From positions 1 to 8,441 of the forward strand of contig JBGOUJ010000343.1 of the NCBI GenBank assembly GCA_041477005.1: a stretch of DNA of 8,441 nucleotides. The letters run 5' to 3'. Under the pieces are notes generated by a model. It saw nothing but the letters and a program-made list of their open reading frames with translations. It did not search any database and had not been told where the DNA came from. Of the stretch, positions 1 through 6,176 are shown in pieces (position 1 is the first letter of the stretch; every line of letters begins with the position of its first letter). This DNA comes from JBGOUJ01 sp041477005 (lineage in GTDB: Bacteria; Acidobacteriota; Terriglobia; Bryobacterales; JACQDG01). Made by a program: the position numbers and the translations under genes.

Positions 1-204
1 ATGAAGCCCCTGGGCGAGCGGGGCCGGCTCCAGTTCCGCGCCGAGGCGTTCAACGTCTTTAACAAGCCCCAGTTCGGCGCTCCGACCGGGCTCGGTTGGG
101 TTGGTTTAGATTCGCTCGTCCCGGATGCGCCGCGCGTGGGCGAGATCCGCCAGTTGCGGCAGCCGATGCGCATCTTCCAGTTCGGGTTGAAGCTGTACTT
201 CTGA
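1..204 (+). CDS. TonB-dependent receptor (Oar-like), C-terminal fragment
   Basis: This is the last 67 codons of a gene that begins before the window; the ATG at base 1 is probably an internal Met. The residues RAEAFNVFNKPQFGAP match the near-C-terminal strand motif (RxExFNxFNxPQFG) of the large Oar-like/carboxypeptidase-regulatory TonB-dependent receptors that are very abundant in Acidobacteriota. The chain ends IFQFGLKLYF, an amphipathic strand with a terminal Phe, the usual outer-membrane beta-barrel insertion signal recognised by the BAM complex. These receptors sit in the outer membrane and take up large substrates using TonB energy. The substrate cannot be told from this fragment. Family call is fairly secure from the motif; the length and N-terminus are unknown. 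Confidence 0.8.
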   Translation: MKPLGERGRLQFRAEAFNVFNKPQFGAPTGLGWVGLDSLVPDAPRVGEIRQLRQPMRIFQFGLKLYF

Positions 205-228
205 GCCCTTGCTCGGACCGGGGGCTCA
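202..228 (+). terminator. Terminator-like hairpin overlapping the receptor stop codon
   Basis: TGAGCCC (202-208) pairs perfectly with GGGCTCA (222-228), giving a 7-bp GC-rich stem with a 13-nt loop that begins at the TGA stop. No T-run follows, so it is not a classical intrinsic terminator. It may act as an mRNA 3'-end stabiliser or weak terminator. Confidence 0.4.
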
Positions 229-313
229 AGTCGCTCGGCTGCGGTCACAGAATCAAAAACGCCTCCGCGCCAGGAAGGCATCCCGCTGGGGCGCCGTCTC
301 CCCGAAGCGAAAG

Positions 314-322
314 TGTTACGAT
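314..322 (+). promoter_or_regulatory. Candidate extended -10 promoter for the unknown gene
   Basis: TGTTACGAT (314-322) fits the extended -10 pattern TGnTAnnnT exactly. Transcription would start near 329, leaving a leader of about 23 nt before the ATG at 352. No convincing -35 box lies upstream, which is usual for extended -10 promoters. If real, it rules out the in-frame GTG at 313 as the start codon. Confidence 0.35.
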
Positions 323-351
323 GTTACGCCGTAGGATCACCGCGGACGCCA

Positions 352-1164
352 ATGGACCCGCTCTCGAGCATTGCTGCGCTCCTACGGTCCGATTTCGCGG
401 AAGAAGCAGGCGCCGGCTTTCCGAGGCTGACGCGGATCCCGTGCACGGCGATCATAAAGTTCCTGGATTATTTCGATTCCCTTGTACCCGCCGAGCGTGA
501 GTCTCTACTCGACGTGCTGGCCCGCTTCGGCGCGATGAGATTTCTCCCGGTTCAACGGATCAACCGGGAATATCAGGAGCTTCGAGTCAACAACCCAGCC
601 TATGTGCGGTTCTGGGCGGCGATCGAGTCGCAGGCTTTCACCTATGGATATCGTTACTGGGACGTCAAGATGACGAAGATGACCCTGAGCGACCCGGAAA
701 CTTTAGCGGCTATCGCCAAGAATCGCTCGACGCTGGCTTGGCGGCCGCGTGACGACCCCCGCCAGGACTTGTTGCCCGACCCCGACCTCGGTCATCTCCA
801 GCCGGCGAAAGCGGCTCTGCTGCGCCAATTGGTGGGCAAAGCCTTCGCCGGTCTGTTCTGTACCGAAAAGAGAAAGCTCGCCGGGGGCGAAACCGGATAC
901 ACCGGCTCCATTGGAGCCACGAAGCTGACGGCCTGGGTCGATTTCGGTTCGAGGGCCGCCCAGTTGCGCTACGGCGTGAGCATCGCGAGCGCGGACCGCA
1001 CGATCAGCGTTTCCCGCCTTTCCTACGAGGATCTGTGGCTCACCAATCTCGGTTGGGATTACTTGACCGAAGAGAATGCGTCCAGATCCGTCGAGCTGCT
1101 GTGTGAACAGGTCGTGTACCTCGTGAGTCTTCTAGACCGCGTCACCGCCCTGTCGTCAGCCTGA
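352..1164 (+). CDS. Protein of unknown function, 270 aa
   Basis: I do not recognise this family. The frame is open with typical high-GC codon use. No signal peptide or membrane helix is visible, so it is probably cytoplasmic. Residues 1-90 look mainly helical. The middle (about 115-150) is charged and Pro/Asp-rich and could be a linker. Residues 180-225 read as beta strands (TGYTGSIGATKLTAWVDFG then AQLRYGVSIAS). Residues 226-270 contain a Trp/Tyr-rich patch (YEDLWLTNLGWDYLTEEN) and a final amphipathic helix. The ATG at 352 is preferred over the in-frame GTG at 313 because a candidate extended -10 promoter overlaps the GTG. The only weak ribosome site is AGGA at 333-336, rather far away. The next gene starts 77 bp downstream behind its own possible promoter, so co-transcription is uncertain. 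Existence as a gene is likely; function is unknown. Confidence 0.7.
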   Translation: MDPLSSIAALLRSDFAEEAGAGFPRLTRIPCTAIIKFLDYFDSLVPAERESLLDVLARFGAMRFLPVQRINREYQELRVNNPAYVRFWAAIESQAFTYGYRYWDVKMTKMTLSDPETLAAIAKNRSTLAWRPRDDPRQDLLPDPDLGHLQPAKAALLRQLVGKAFAGLFCTEKRKLAGGETGYTGSIGATKLTAWVDFGSRAAQLRYGVSIASADRTISVSRLSYEDLWLTNLGWDYLTEENASRSVELLCEQVVYLVSLLDRVTALSSA

Positions 1165-1197
1165 CTGTCGGGTGACCCTCAGCTTCGCGTGCTCCGG

Positions 1198-1203
1198 TAC
1201 AAT
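1198..1203 (+). promoter_or_regulatory. Candidate -10 box upstream of the kinase-TonB gene
   Basis: TACAAT at 1198-1203 matches TATAAT at five of six positions and lies 38 bp before the ATG at 1242. The best upstream box, GTGACC at 1172-1177 (four of six to TTGACA), is 20 bp away, longer than ideal. The call is therefore weak. Confidence 0.3.
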
Positions 1204-1222
1204 AGTTTTGACTTGAGCAACC

Positions 1223-1237
1223 GGGGAGGCAAGGAAG
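1223..1237 (+). promoter_or_regulatory. Ribosome-binding region deciding the 1242 start
   Basis: A purine-rich tract contains GGGGAGG (1223-1229) and AAGGAAG (1231-1237). The second lies 4 nt before the ATG at 1242 and supports that start. Confidence 0.6.
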
Positions 1238-1241
1238 CACA

Positions 1242-2642
1242 ATGACCGAGGCCTGGAAACATTGGGAAGGCCACGTCGTCGATGGGAGATTCTGCCTGCG
1301 CCAGCACTTGGGTGGCTGCCGGCACAGCGCCGTGTTCCTTACCGAGTACGGCGGGCCGGAACCCCGGAAGGCCGCAATCAAACTCCTTGCGGCAGATCCA
1401 CGGAGCACGGAAATCCAGCTCTCCCGGTGGGAGCTGGCTGCGACGCTGTCTCATCCCCACTTGATCCGGCTGTTCGAGATGGGGCGCTGCCGGTTAAGCG
1501 ACATGGGGCTGCTCTACCTCGTGATGGAGTACGCCGACGAGGGGTTGTCGCAAGTTCTTCTACACCGGTCGCTCACCTCGCCGGAAGCACGCGAGATGCT
1601 CGTGCCCGCCCTGGACGCCCTGGCGTACCTTCACGGGAGAGGCTTCGTGCACGGTCACCTGAAACCCGCAAACGTCATGGCCGTCGATGATCAACTGAAA
1701 ATCACGAGCGACGGGCTCTGCCTGGCGGGTGAATTGGGCGGCCGTCCGGGTAAGCCGGGCGTCTACGACCCGCCCGAGATTGCGGGTGGAGGGGTCTCGC
1801 CGGCTGGGGACGTTTGGTCGCTTGGCATGACGCTGGTAGAAGCGCTGACGCAGCGTCCGCCCGCTCGGGAGGGAACCGAACAGGAGGAACCGGTCCTGCC
1901 GCAGACACTACCGGCTCCGTTTGGTGATATCGCGCTTCACTGTCTACGGCGGGATCCCCGGCGTCGATGGACGGTTGCCGACATTGCCGCGCGGCTTCGT
2001 GAGATCTCGCCCGGATCCCCCGGTCAGACGACTGCCAGAGCGCCAGAGCCGTTCGCGAAGGGTCGTTACATTGTGCCGGCGGCCGCCCTCGGCCTCGCAC
2101 TGGCTGCGACAGCGGTGGTGGTTGGACCGAGGCTAGTCAACCGTCGTCCGGAGGCTCGGCGAGCCTCTTCCATCCCGTTCGAACAACCGGGGGTTCAGCC
2201 ACAACCGGAGCCTAAGCCGGCGACGCCCGACGGGGGGCAGTCCACGAACAGAACCAGCGATGAAAAGCGAAGTTCCCCCGGCGCCCCCCCTGCGCCCCTT
2301 CGATCCGAAGCGTTGGCGAAAACACCGGCCGGCAGTCTTCTTCCGGGGGAGGTCGTTCAGCAAGTGCTCCCCGAGGTGCCCGCCAAAGAGAGAAACACCA
2401 TTCGCGGTACGGTGAGGGTCGAGGTGAGAGTCCACGTTAATCCGTCAGGGAGTGTGGTGGGCGCAAAGCTCGATTCCCCCGGACCGAGCAGATATTTTGC
2501 CGAACTGGCTCTGCAAGCCGCGCGACGTTGGAAATTTAGGGCGCCGCAAAATCACAGCGGGGATGCTTCGAGTGAATGGGTCCTGCGATTCGAATTTGCG
2601 AGAACCGCGACCGAGGTCTTCCCGGTGCGAGCAGCTCCTTAG
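1242..2642 (+). CDS. Degenerate Ser/Thr kinase domain - TM - TonB C-terminal fusion
   Basis: The 466-aa protein has four parts. Residues 12-255 have the protein-kinase fold: ATP-site lysine K47 in AAIKLL, hinge VMEYAD (94-99), catalytic-loop region 137-144, PPE at 177-179 in place of APE, GDVWSLG (189-195) for subdomain IX, and DPRRRWT (238-244). Key catalytic residues are changed. HRDxKPxN reads HGHLKPAN, so the catalytic Asp is His139; DFG reads SDG (156-158); the Gly loop keeps only its first Gly (LGGCRHSAV, 23-31). Lys141 and Asn144 remain. Residues 276-295 form one transmembrane helix, 303-365 are Pro/Ser-rich, and 375-453 match the TonB C-terminal domain (GTVRVEVRVHVNPSG, then ALQAARRWKFRAP). 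The expected topology is kinase-like domain in the cytoplasm and TonB domain in the periplasm. It may sense a ligand or partner and act on envelope energy transfer; that is inference. Fold assignment is secure, lack of kinase activity is likely but unproven. Confidence 0.85.
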   Translation: MTEAWKHWEGHVVDGRFCLRQHLGGCRHSAVFLTEYGGPEPRKAAIKLLAADPRSTEIQLSRWELAATLSHPHLIRLFEMGRCRLSDMGLLYLVMEYADEGLSQVLLHRSLTSPEAREMLVPALDALAYLHGRGFVHGHLKPANVMAVDDQLKITSDGLCLAGELGGRPGKPGVYDPPEIAGGGVSPAGDVWSLGMTLVEALTQRPPAREGTEQEEPVLPQTLPAPFGDIALHCLRRDPRRRWTVADIAARLREISPGSPGQTTARAPEPFAKGRYIVPAAALGLALAATAVVVGPRLVNRRPEARRASSIPFEQPGVQPQPEPKPATPDGGQSTNRTSDEKRSSPGAPPAPLRSEALAKTPAGSLLPGEVVQQVLPEVPAKERNTIRGTVRVEVRVHVNPSGSVVGAKLDSPGPSRYFAELALQAARRWKFRAPQNHSGDASSEWVLRFEFARTATEVFPVRAAP

Positions 2643-2656
2643 CGCCAACGCTGAGG
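2637..2656 (+). terminator. Terminator-like hairpin overlapping the kinase-TonB stop codon
   Basis: CCTTAGCG (2637-2644) and CGCTGAGG (2649-2656) form an 8-bp stem with one T-G wobble and a 4-nt CCAA loop. The stem includes the TAG stop (2640-2642). There is no T-tract after it, so termination would be inefficient or factor-assisted; a 3'-end stabilising role is also possible. Confidence 0.4.
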
Positions 2657-2719
2657 TAACGACCCTCATCCTCTGTCAAAGGCTTGCACCGGATGCCCGC
2701 CTTTTAGCAGCCTGTTCGT

Positions 2720-2762
2720 TGTATACTGCTAGCTGCCGGGAACCTAAAGATCGGAATCCCGG
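2720..2762 (+). promoter_or_regulatory. Promoter/leader element, copy 1 (RND operon)
   Basis: TGTATACTG at 2720-2728 carries a -10-like TATACT (2722-2727). It is followed, near the predicted start of transcription, by an inverted repeat: CCGGGA (2736-2741) and TCCCGG (2757-2762), a perfect 6-bp stem with a 15-nt loop. No good -35 box is visible. The same arrangement recurs at 7885-7926. It lies in the 174-bp gap before the pump gene, so it is the best candidate for that operon's promoter with a hairpin at the 5' end of the mRNA, about 80 nt ahead of the start codon. Confidence 0.45.
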
Positions 2763-2816
2763 AAAATTTATTGAGGCGTTCTCTTCGCGCTGCGGTCTCG
2801 TTTTACACCAACCTTT

Positions 2817-5800
2817 ATGTGGATCGTCCGGCTTGCTCTCCGTCGCCCGTATACCTTTGTCGTGATGGCTGTCCTCATAGCCGTCCTTGGTGGGACAGCC
2901 ATCACCACCATGCCCGTCGACATCTTCCCGTACATCGACATTCCCATCGTGAGCGTCTTGTGGGTGTATTCGGGTTTGTCGCCGGAGGAGATGGAGAAGC
3001 GGGTCGTTACCGGCTTCGAGCGCAGCCTCACTTCAAATGTAAACGACATCGAACACATTGAGTCGCAGGCTTACAACGGCTATGCGGTGGTAAGGATCTA
3101 CTTCCATCCGAATGTGAAAATCGACATGGCCGTCGCTCAGGTGACGGCGACCATGCAAACCGGACTCCGCCAGATGCCACCGGGGATGTTTCCCGCCAAC
3201 GTCTTGAAGTACGACGCGGCGAGTGTTCCCATCCTGCAGCTTGGCCTTTCCAGCAAAAGCCTGCGCGAGCAGGAGCTATTCGACTTGGGTAATAACTTCA
3301 TCCGGACCCCCCTCGGTACCGTGCAGGGCGCCTCCGTTTCCTATCCGTTCGGTGGAAAACAGCGGTCGGTGATGGTGGATTTGAACCTGGATGAACTCTA
3401 CGCCAAGCAGCTTTCGCCGATCGACGTCTCGAATGCCTTGACCCTGCAGAACCTGATCCTCCCGGCGGGCACGGCGAAGCTGGCCAAAACCGAGTATCAG
3501 ATCCGGGTCAACAGCAGCCCTCTCCTGCTGGAAGAATTGAACAACCTGCCCATCAAAACGGTGAATGGCGCGACGGTGTACGTCAAGGACGTGGCGCAGG
3601 TCCGCGACGGCTTCTCCGTCCAGAACAATATTGTCCGCACCAACGGATCGCGTGGCGTTCTGCTCACCATAACCAGGAACGGGAAGGCCTCCACCCTGTC
3701 CATCGTCGATGCCATAAAGGCGGCCCTTCCCCGGATTCTCGCCACGGTTCCCCCGGAGCTGAAGGTGGACGCGCTCTTCGACCAGTCGCTCTTCGTGCGA
3801 GCCGCTATTCAGGGCGTGGAGCGCGAAGCCCTGATTGCCGCCGGTCTCACCGGCATGATGATCCTGCTGTTCCTGGGGAGCTGGCGAAGCACCCTGATCG
3901 TGTGTATCTCGATTCCGCTCTCCATTCTCTCCTCCCTGTGCATCCTGAGCCTTTTGGGAGAGACCATCAACGTGATGACGCTCGGAGGCTTGGCCCTCGC
4001 GGTCGGTATCCTGGTGGACGACGCCACGGTGGAGATTGAGAACACGCACCGCAACCTGGCCATGCGGAAACCGCTGCTCCGCGCGGTGCTCGATGGCGCG
4101 GGGCAGATCGCCGTTCCGACTTTTGTCGCTACCCTTTCGATTTGCATTGTGTTCGTGCCGGTGTTGCTGCTGACCGGAACGGCGAGGTATTTGTTTACAC
4201 CCCTGGCCATGGCGGTCGTCTTCGCCATGCTCGCTTCTTACCTGCTGTCCCGTACGCTGGTCCCGACGATGGTGGCTTTTCTTCTTAAATCAGAAGTTGA
4301 CCTGTACCGGCAGGGGATTCACGGAGAGACGGCCGGCGGCAGGGGGGTGTTCTGGCGCGTCCACTATTTGTTCAACGCTCTGTTCGAGAGCCTCCGCTTC
4401 CGCTATGTTGGCCTGCTCGATTGGTCCTTGCGGCATCGCGGGCGGGTCCTGACGGCTTTCATGTGTGTCTCAGTTGCTTCGCTGGGCCTGGTATGGCTGG
4501 TCGGCGAGGATTTCTTCCCCAATGTGGATTCCGGCCAGATGCGGCTTCACGCGCGCGCTCCGGCCGGCACGCGCATCGAACAGACCGAGTTAAGGTTCTC
4601 CGCGCTTGAACGCGCCATCCGGGACGTAATCCCCTCCGAGGAGATTGACTCGCTGATCGATAACATCGGGATCCCGAACAGTTGGACGAGCATTGCTCAG
4701 GGAGACATTCCGACAATCTCCAGCGCGGACGGCGAAATCCTCATTTCGCTGAAGAAGGAGCATCGTGGCTCTACCCGGGATTACGAAGTACTGCTCCGTA
4801 AACGCCTGCGCGAGAAGTTCCCGGACATGTCGTTCTTCTTCCAACCGGCCAATATCACCAGCCAGATTTTGAGCTTCGGCCTCCCGGCGCCGATCGATTT
4901 GCAGGTCGTCGGGCGGGACGCGGAAGCCAACTATCGGATCGCCCAGAAGCTCGCCGCGAGGATTGCGCGCATTCCCGGAGCGGCCGATGTCCATGTTCAC
5001 CAGGTCGTTGACCAGCCGCAAATCCGCCTGTCTGTGGATCGAGTCAAAGCCTCGCAATTGGGCTTGACGCAACGCGATGTAACGAGCAGTATGCTGATCT
5101 CTCTCAGCGGCAACAGCTCGGTGGCGCCGAATTTCTGGCTGAACTGGGACAACGGTGTCAGCTACAACGTTGGCGTGCAGACGCCCCAGTACCGGATCGA
5201 TTCCCTGGATGCCTTGCTGCGCACCCCCATTTCCGTGGCAACCAACGTGGTCAATACCACTACACCGGATTCGCAAGCGGGTGCTGCCGCTGCCGGGAAT
5301 GCTTCCGTCGGCGTCTCCCCCAGCGGCGCCTCCCAGGCCTACGGAAATCCCGGAGCCATTCCAGGGAGCACGCAACTTCTGTCGAATCTGGCCACTGTCC
5401 GACGGGCTTACGCCCCGGTGATCGTCAACCACTATAACGTCTGGCCGGTTTTTGACGTCTATGCAAACGTGGACCGGCGCGATCTGGGTGGCGTCGGAGG
5501 TGAGGTGGAGAAGATCATGCGCGAGGAAGAAGCCCATTTGCCCCGCGGCGCCTCGTTCGCTCTGCGCGGACAGATCGAGACCATGCAATCCTCCTTCCTT
5601 CGCCTGGGATGGGGCATGGCCTTCGCCGTGGTCTTGGTGTATCTTCTTATGGTGGTGAATTTTCAGTCGTGGCTCGATCCTTTCATCATCCTGACGGCTC
5701 TGCCGGGCGCGATGGCCGGCATTTTGTGGATGCTGTTCGTCACCGGCACCACCCTGAGCGTCCCTTCCTTGATGGGAGCCATCATGTGCATTGGCGTCGC

Positions 5801-6158
5801 GACGGCCAACAGCATCCTGATCGTCACCTTCGCTAACGACGAGCGCACGTTTGTGCCCTCTGCCAGGGAGGCGATGCTCTCCGCCGGCTACGCTCGGATC
5901 CGGCCGGTGCTGATGACCGCGACAGCCATGATTCTCGGCATGCTTCCCATGTCTCTGGCTCTGGGGGAAGGCGGAGAGCAGAATGCGCCCCTCGGACGCG
6001 CCGTGATCGGCGGCCTGATGTTCGCCACCGTCACTACGCTGTTCGTCGTCCCTATCATCTATAGCTACCTGCGGACGGAGCCTCCGGTCCATCACGAGGG
6101 CCGGTTCGACGAACAGGAGCGGCAAGCCGCATCGCAATCCGAGTGGAATAGTGTTTAA
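2817..6158 (+). CDS. RND efflux transporter, AcrB/HAE-like inner-membrane permease
   Basis: The 1113-aa protein is an RND-superfamily transporter, the proton-driven core of a tripartite efflux pump in the inner membrane. It starts MWIVRLALRRPYTFVVMA, the typical cytoplasmic end plus first helix, so the ATG at 2817 is firm although no Shine-Dalgarno precedes it. The twin-repeat layout is clear: helix 1 (11-31), first periplasmic loop (32-335), helices 2-6 (336-490), helix 7 (543-563), second loop (564-929), helices 8-12 (930-1085). Helix 4 has GILVDDATVEIEN, where D401 and D402 match the proton-relay pair D407/D408 of AcrB. Arg1027 and Thr1034 match R971 and T978, but A997 stands where AcrB has Lys940 (GVATANSILIV). 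Residues 814-852 are an Ala/Gly/Ser-rich insertion, helping to explain a chain longer than the usual 1030-1050 aa. The substrate cannot be predicted. Its adaptor follows 18 bp downstream. Confidence 0.93.
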   Translation: MWIVRLALRRPYTFVVMAVLIAVLGGTAITTMPVDIFPYIDIPIVSVLWVYSGLSPEEMEKRVVTGFERSLTSNVNDIEHIESQAYNGYAVVRIYFHPNVKIDMAVAQVTATMQTGLRQMPPGMFPANVLKYDAASVPILQLGLSSKSLREQELFDLGNNFIRTPLGTVQGASVSYPFGGKQRSVMVDLNLDELYAKQLSPIDVSNALTLQNLILPAGTAKLAKTEYQIRVNSSPLLLEELNNLPIKTVNGATVYVKDVAQVRDGFSVQNNIVRTNGSRGVLLTITRNGKASTLSIVDAIKAALPRILATVPPELKVDALFDQSLFVRAAIQGVEREALIAAGLTGMMILLFLGSWRSTLIVCISIPLSILSSLCILSLLGETINVMTLGGLALAVGILVDDATVEIENTHRNLAMRKPLLRAVLDGAGQIAVPTFVATLSICIVFVPVLLLTGTARYLFTPLAMAVVFAMLASYLLSRTLVPTMVAFLLKSEVDLYRQGIHGETAGGRGVFWRVHYLFNALFESLRFRYVGLLDWSLRHRGRVLTAFMCVSVASLGLVWLVGEDFFPNVDSGQMRLHARAPAGTRIEQTELRFSALERAIRDVIPSEEIDSLIDNIGIPNSWTSIAQGDIPTISSADGEILISLKKEHRGSTRDYEVLLRKRLREKFPDMSFFFQPANITSQILSFGLPAPIDLQVVGRDAEANYRIAQKLAARIARIPGAADVHVHQVVDQPQIRLSVDRVKASQLGLTQRDVTSSMLISLSGNSSVAPNFWLNWDNGVSYNVGVQTPQYRIDSLDALLRTPISVATNVVNTTTPDSQAGAAAAGNASVGVSPSGASQAYGNPGAIPGSTQLLSNLATVRRAYAPVIVNHYNVWPVFDVYANVDRRDLGGVGGEVEKIMREEEAHLPRGASFALRGQIETMQSSFLRLGWGMAFAVVLVYLLMVVNFQSWLDPFIILTALPGAMAGILWMLFVTGTTLSVPSLMGAIMCIGVATANSILIVTFANDERTFVPSAREAMLSAGYARIRPVLMTATAMILGMLPMSLALGEGGEQNAPLGRAVIGGLMFATVTTLFVVPIIYSYLRTEPPVHHEGRFDEQERQAASQSEWNSV

Positions 6159-6176
6159 GCCGTTTCCGGGCCTCTG

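Noticed and set aside
313..351. GTG at 313 as an upstream start for the unknown gene
   Set aside because: It overlaps a candidate extended -10 box and adds 13 residues with no clear support; the ATG at 352 fits better, though this is not proven.
1217..1225. GCAACCGGG before the kinase-TonB gene as a third copy of the repeated element
   Set aside because: The 9-mer matches the zinc-ribbon leader, but TGTATACTG and the TCCCG arm are missing and the spacing to the -10 box differs. It may be only a ribosome-site coincidence.
3276..4049. 257-codon open frame on the minus strand
   Set aside because: It is entirely inside the pump gene and reads as Gly/Arg/His-rich low-information sequence; another shadow of the coding strand.
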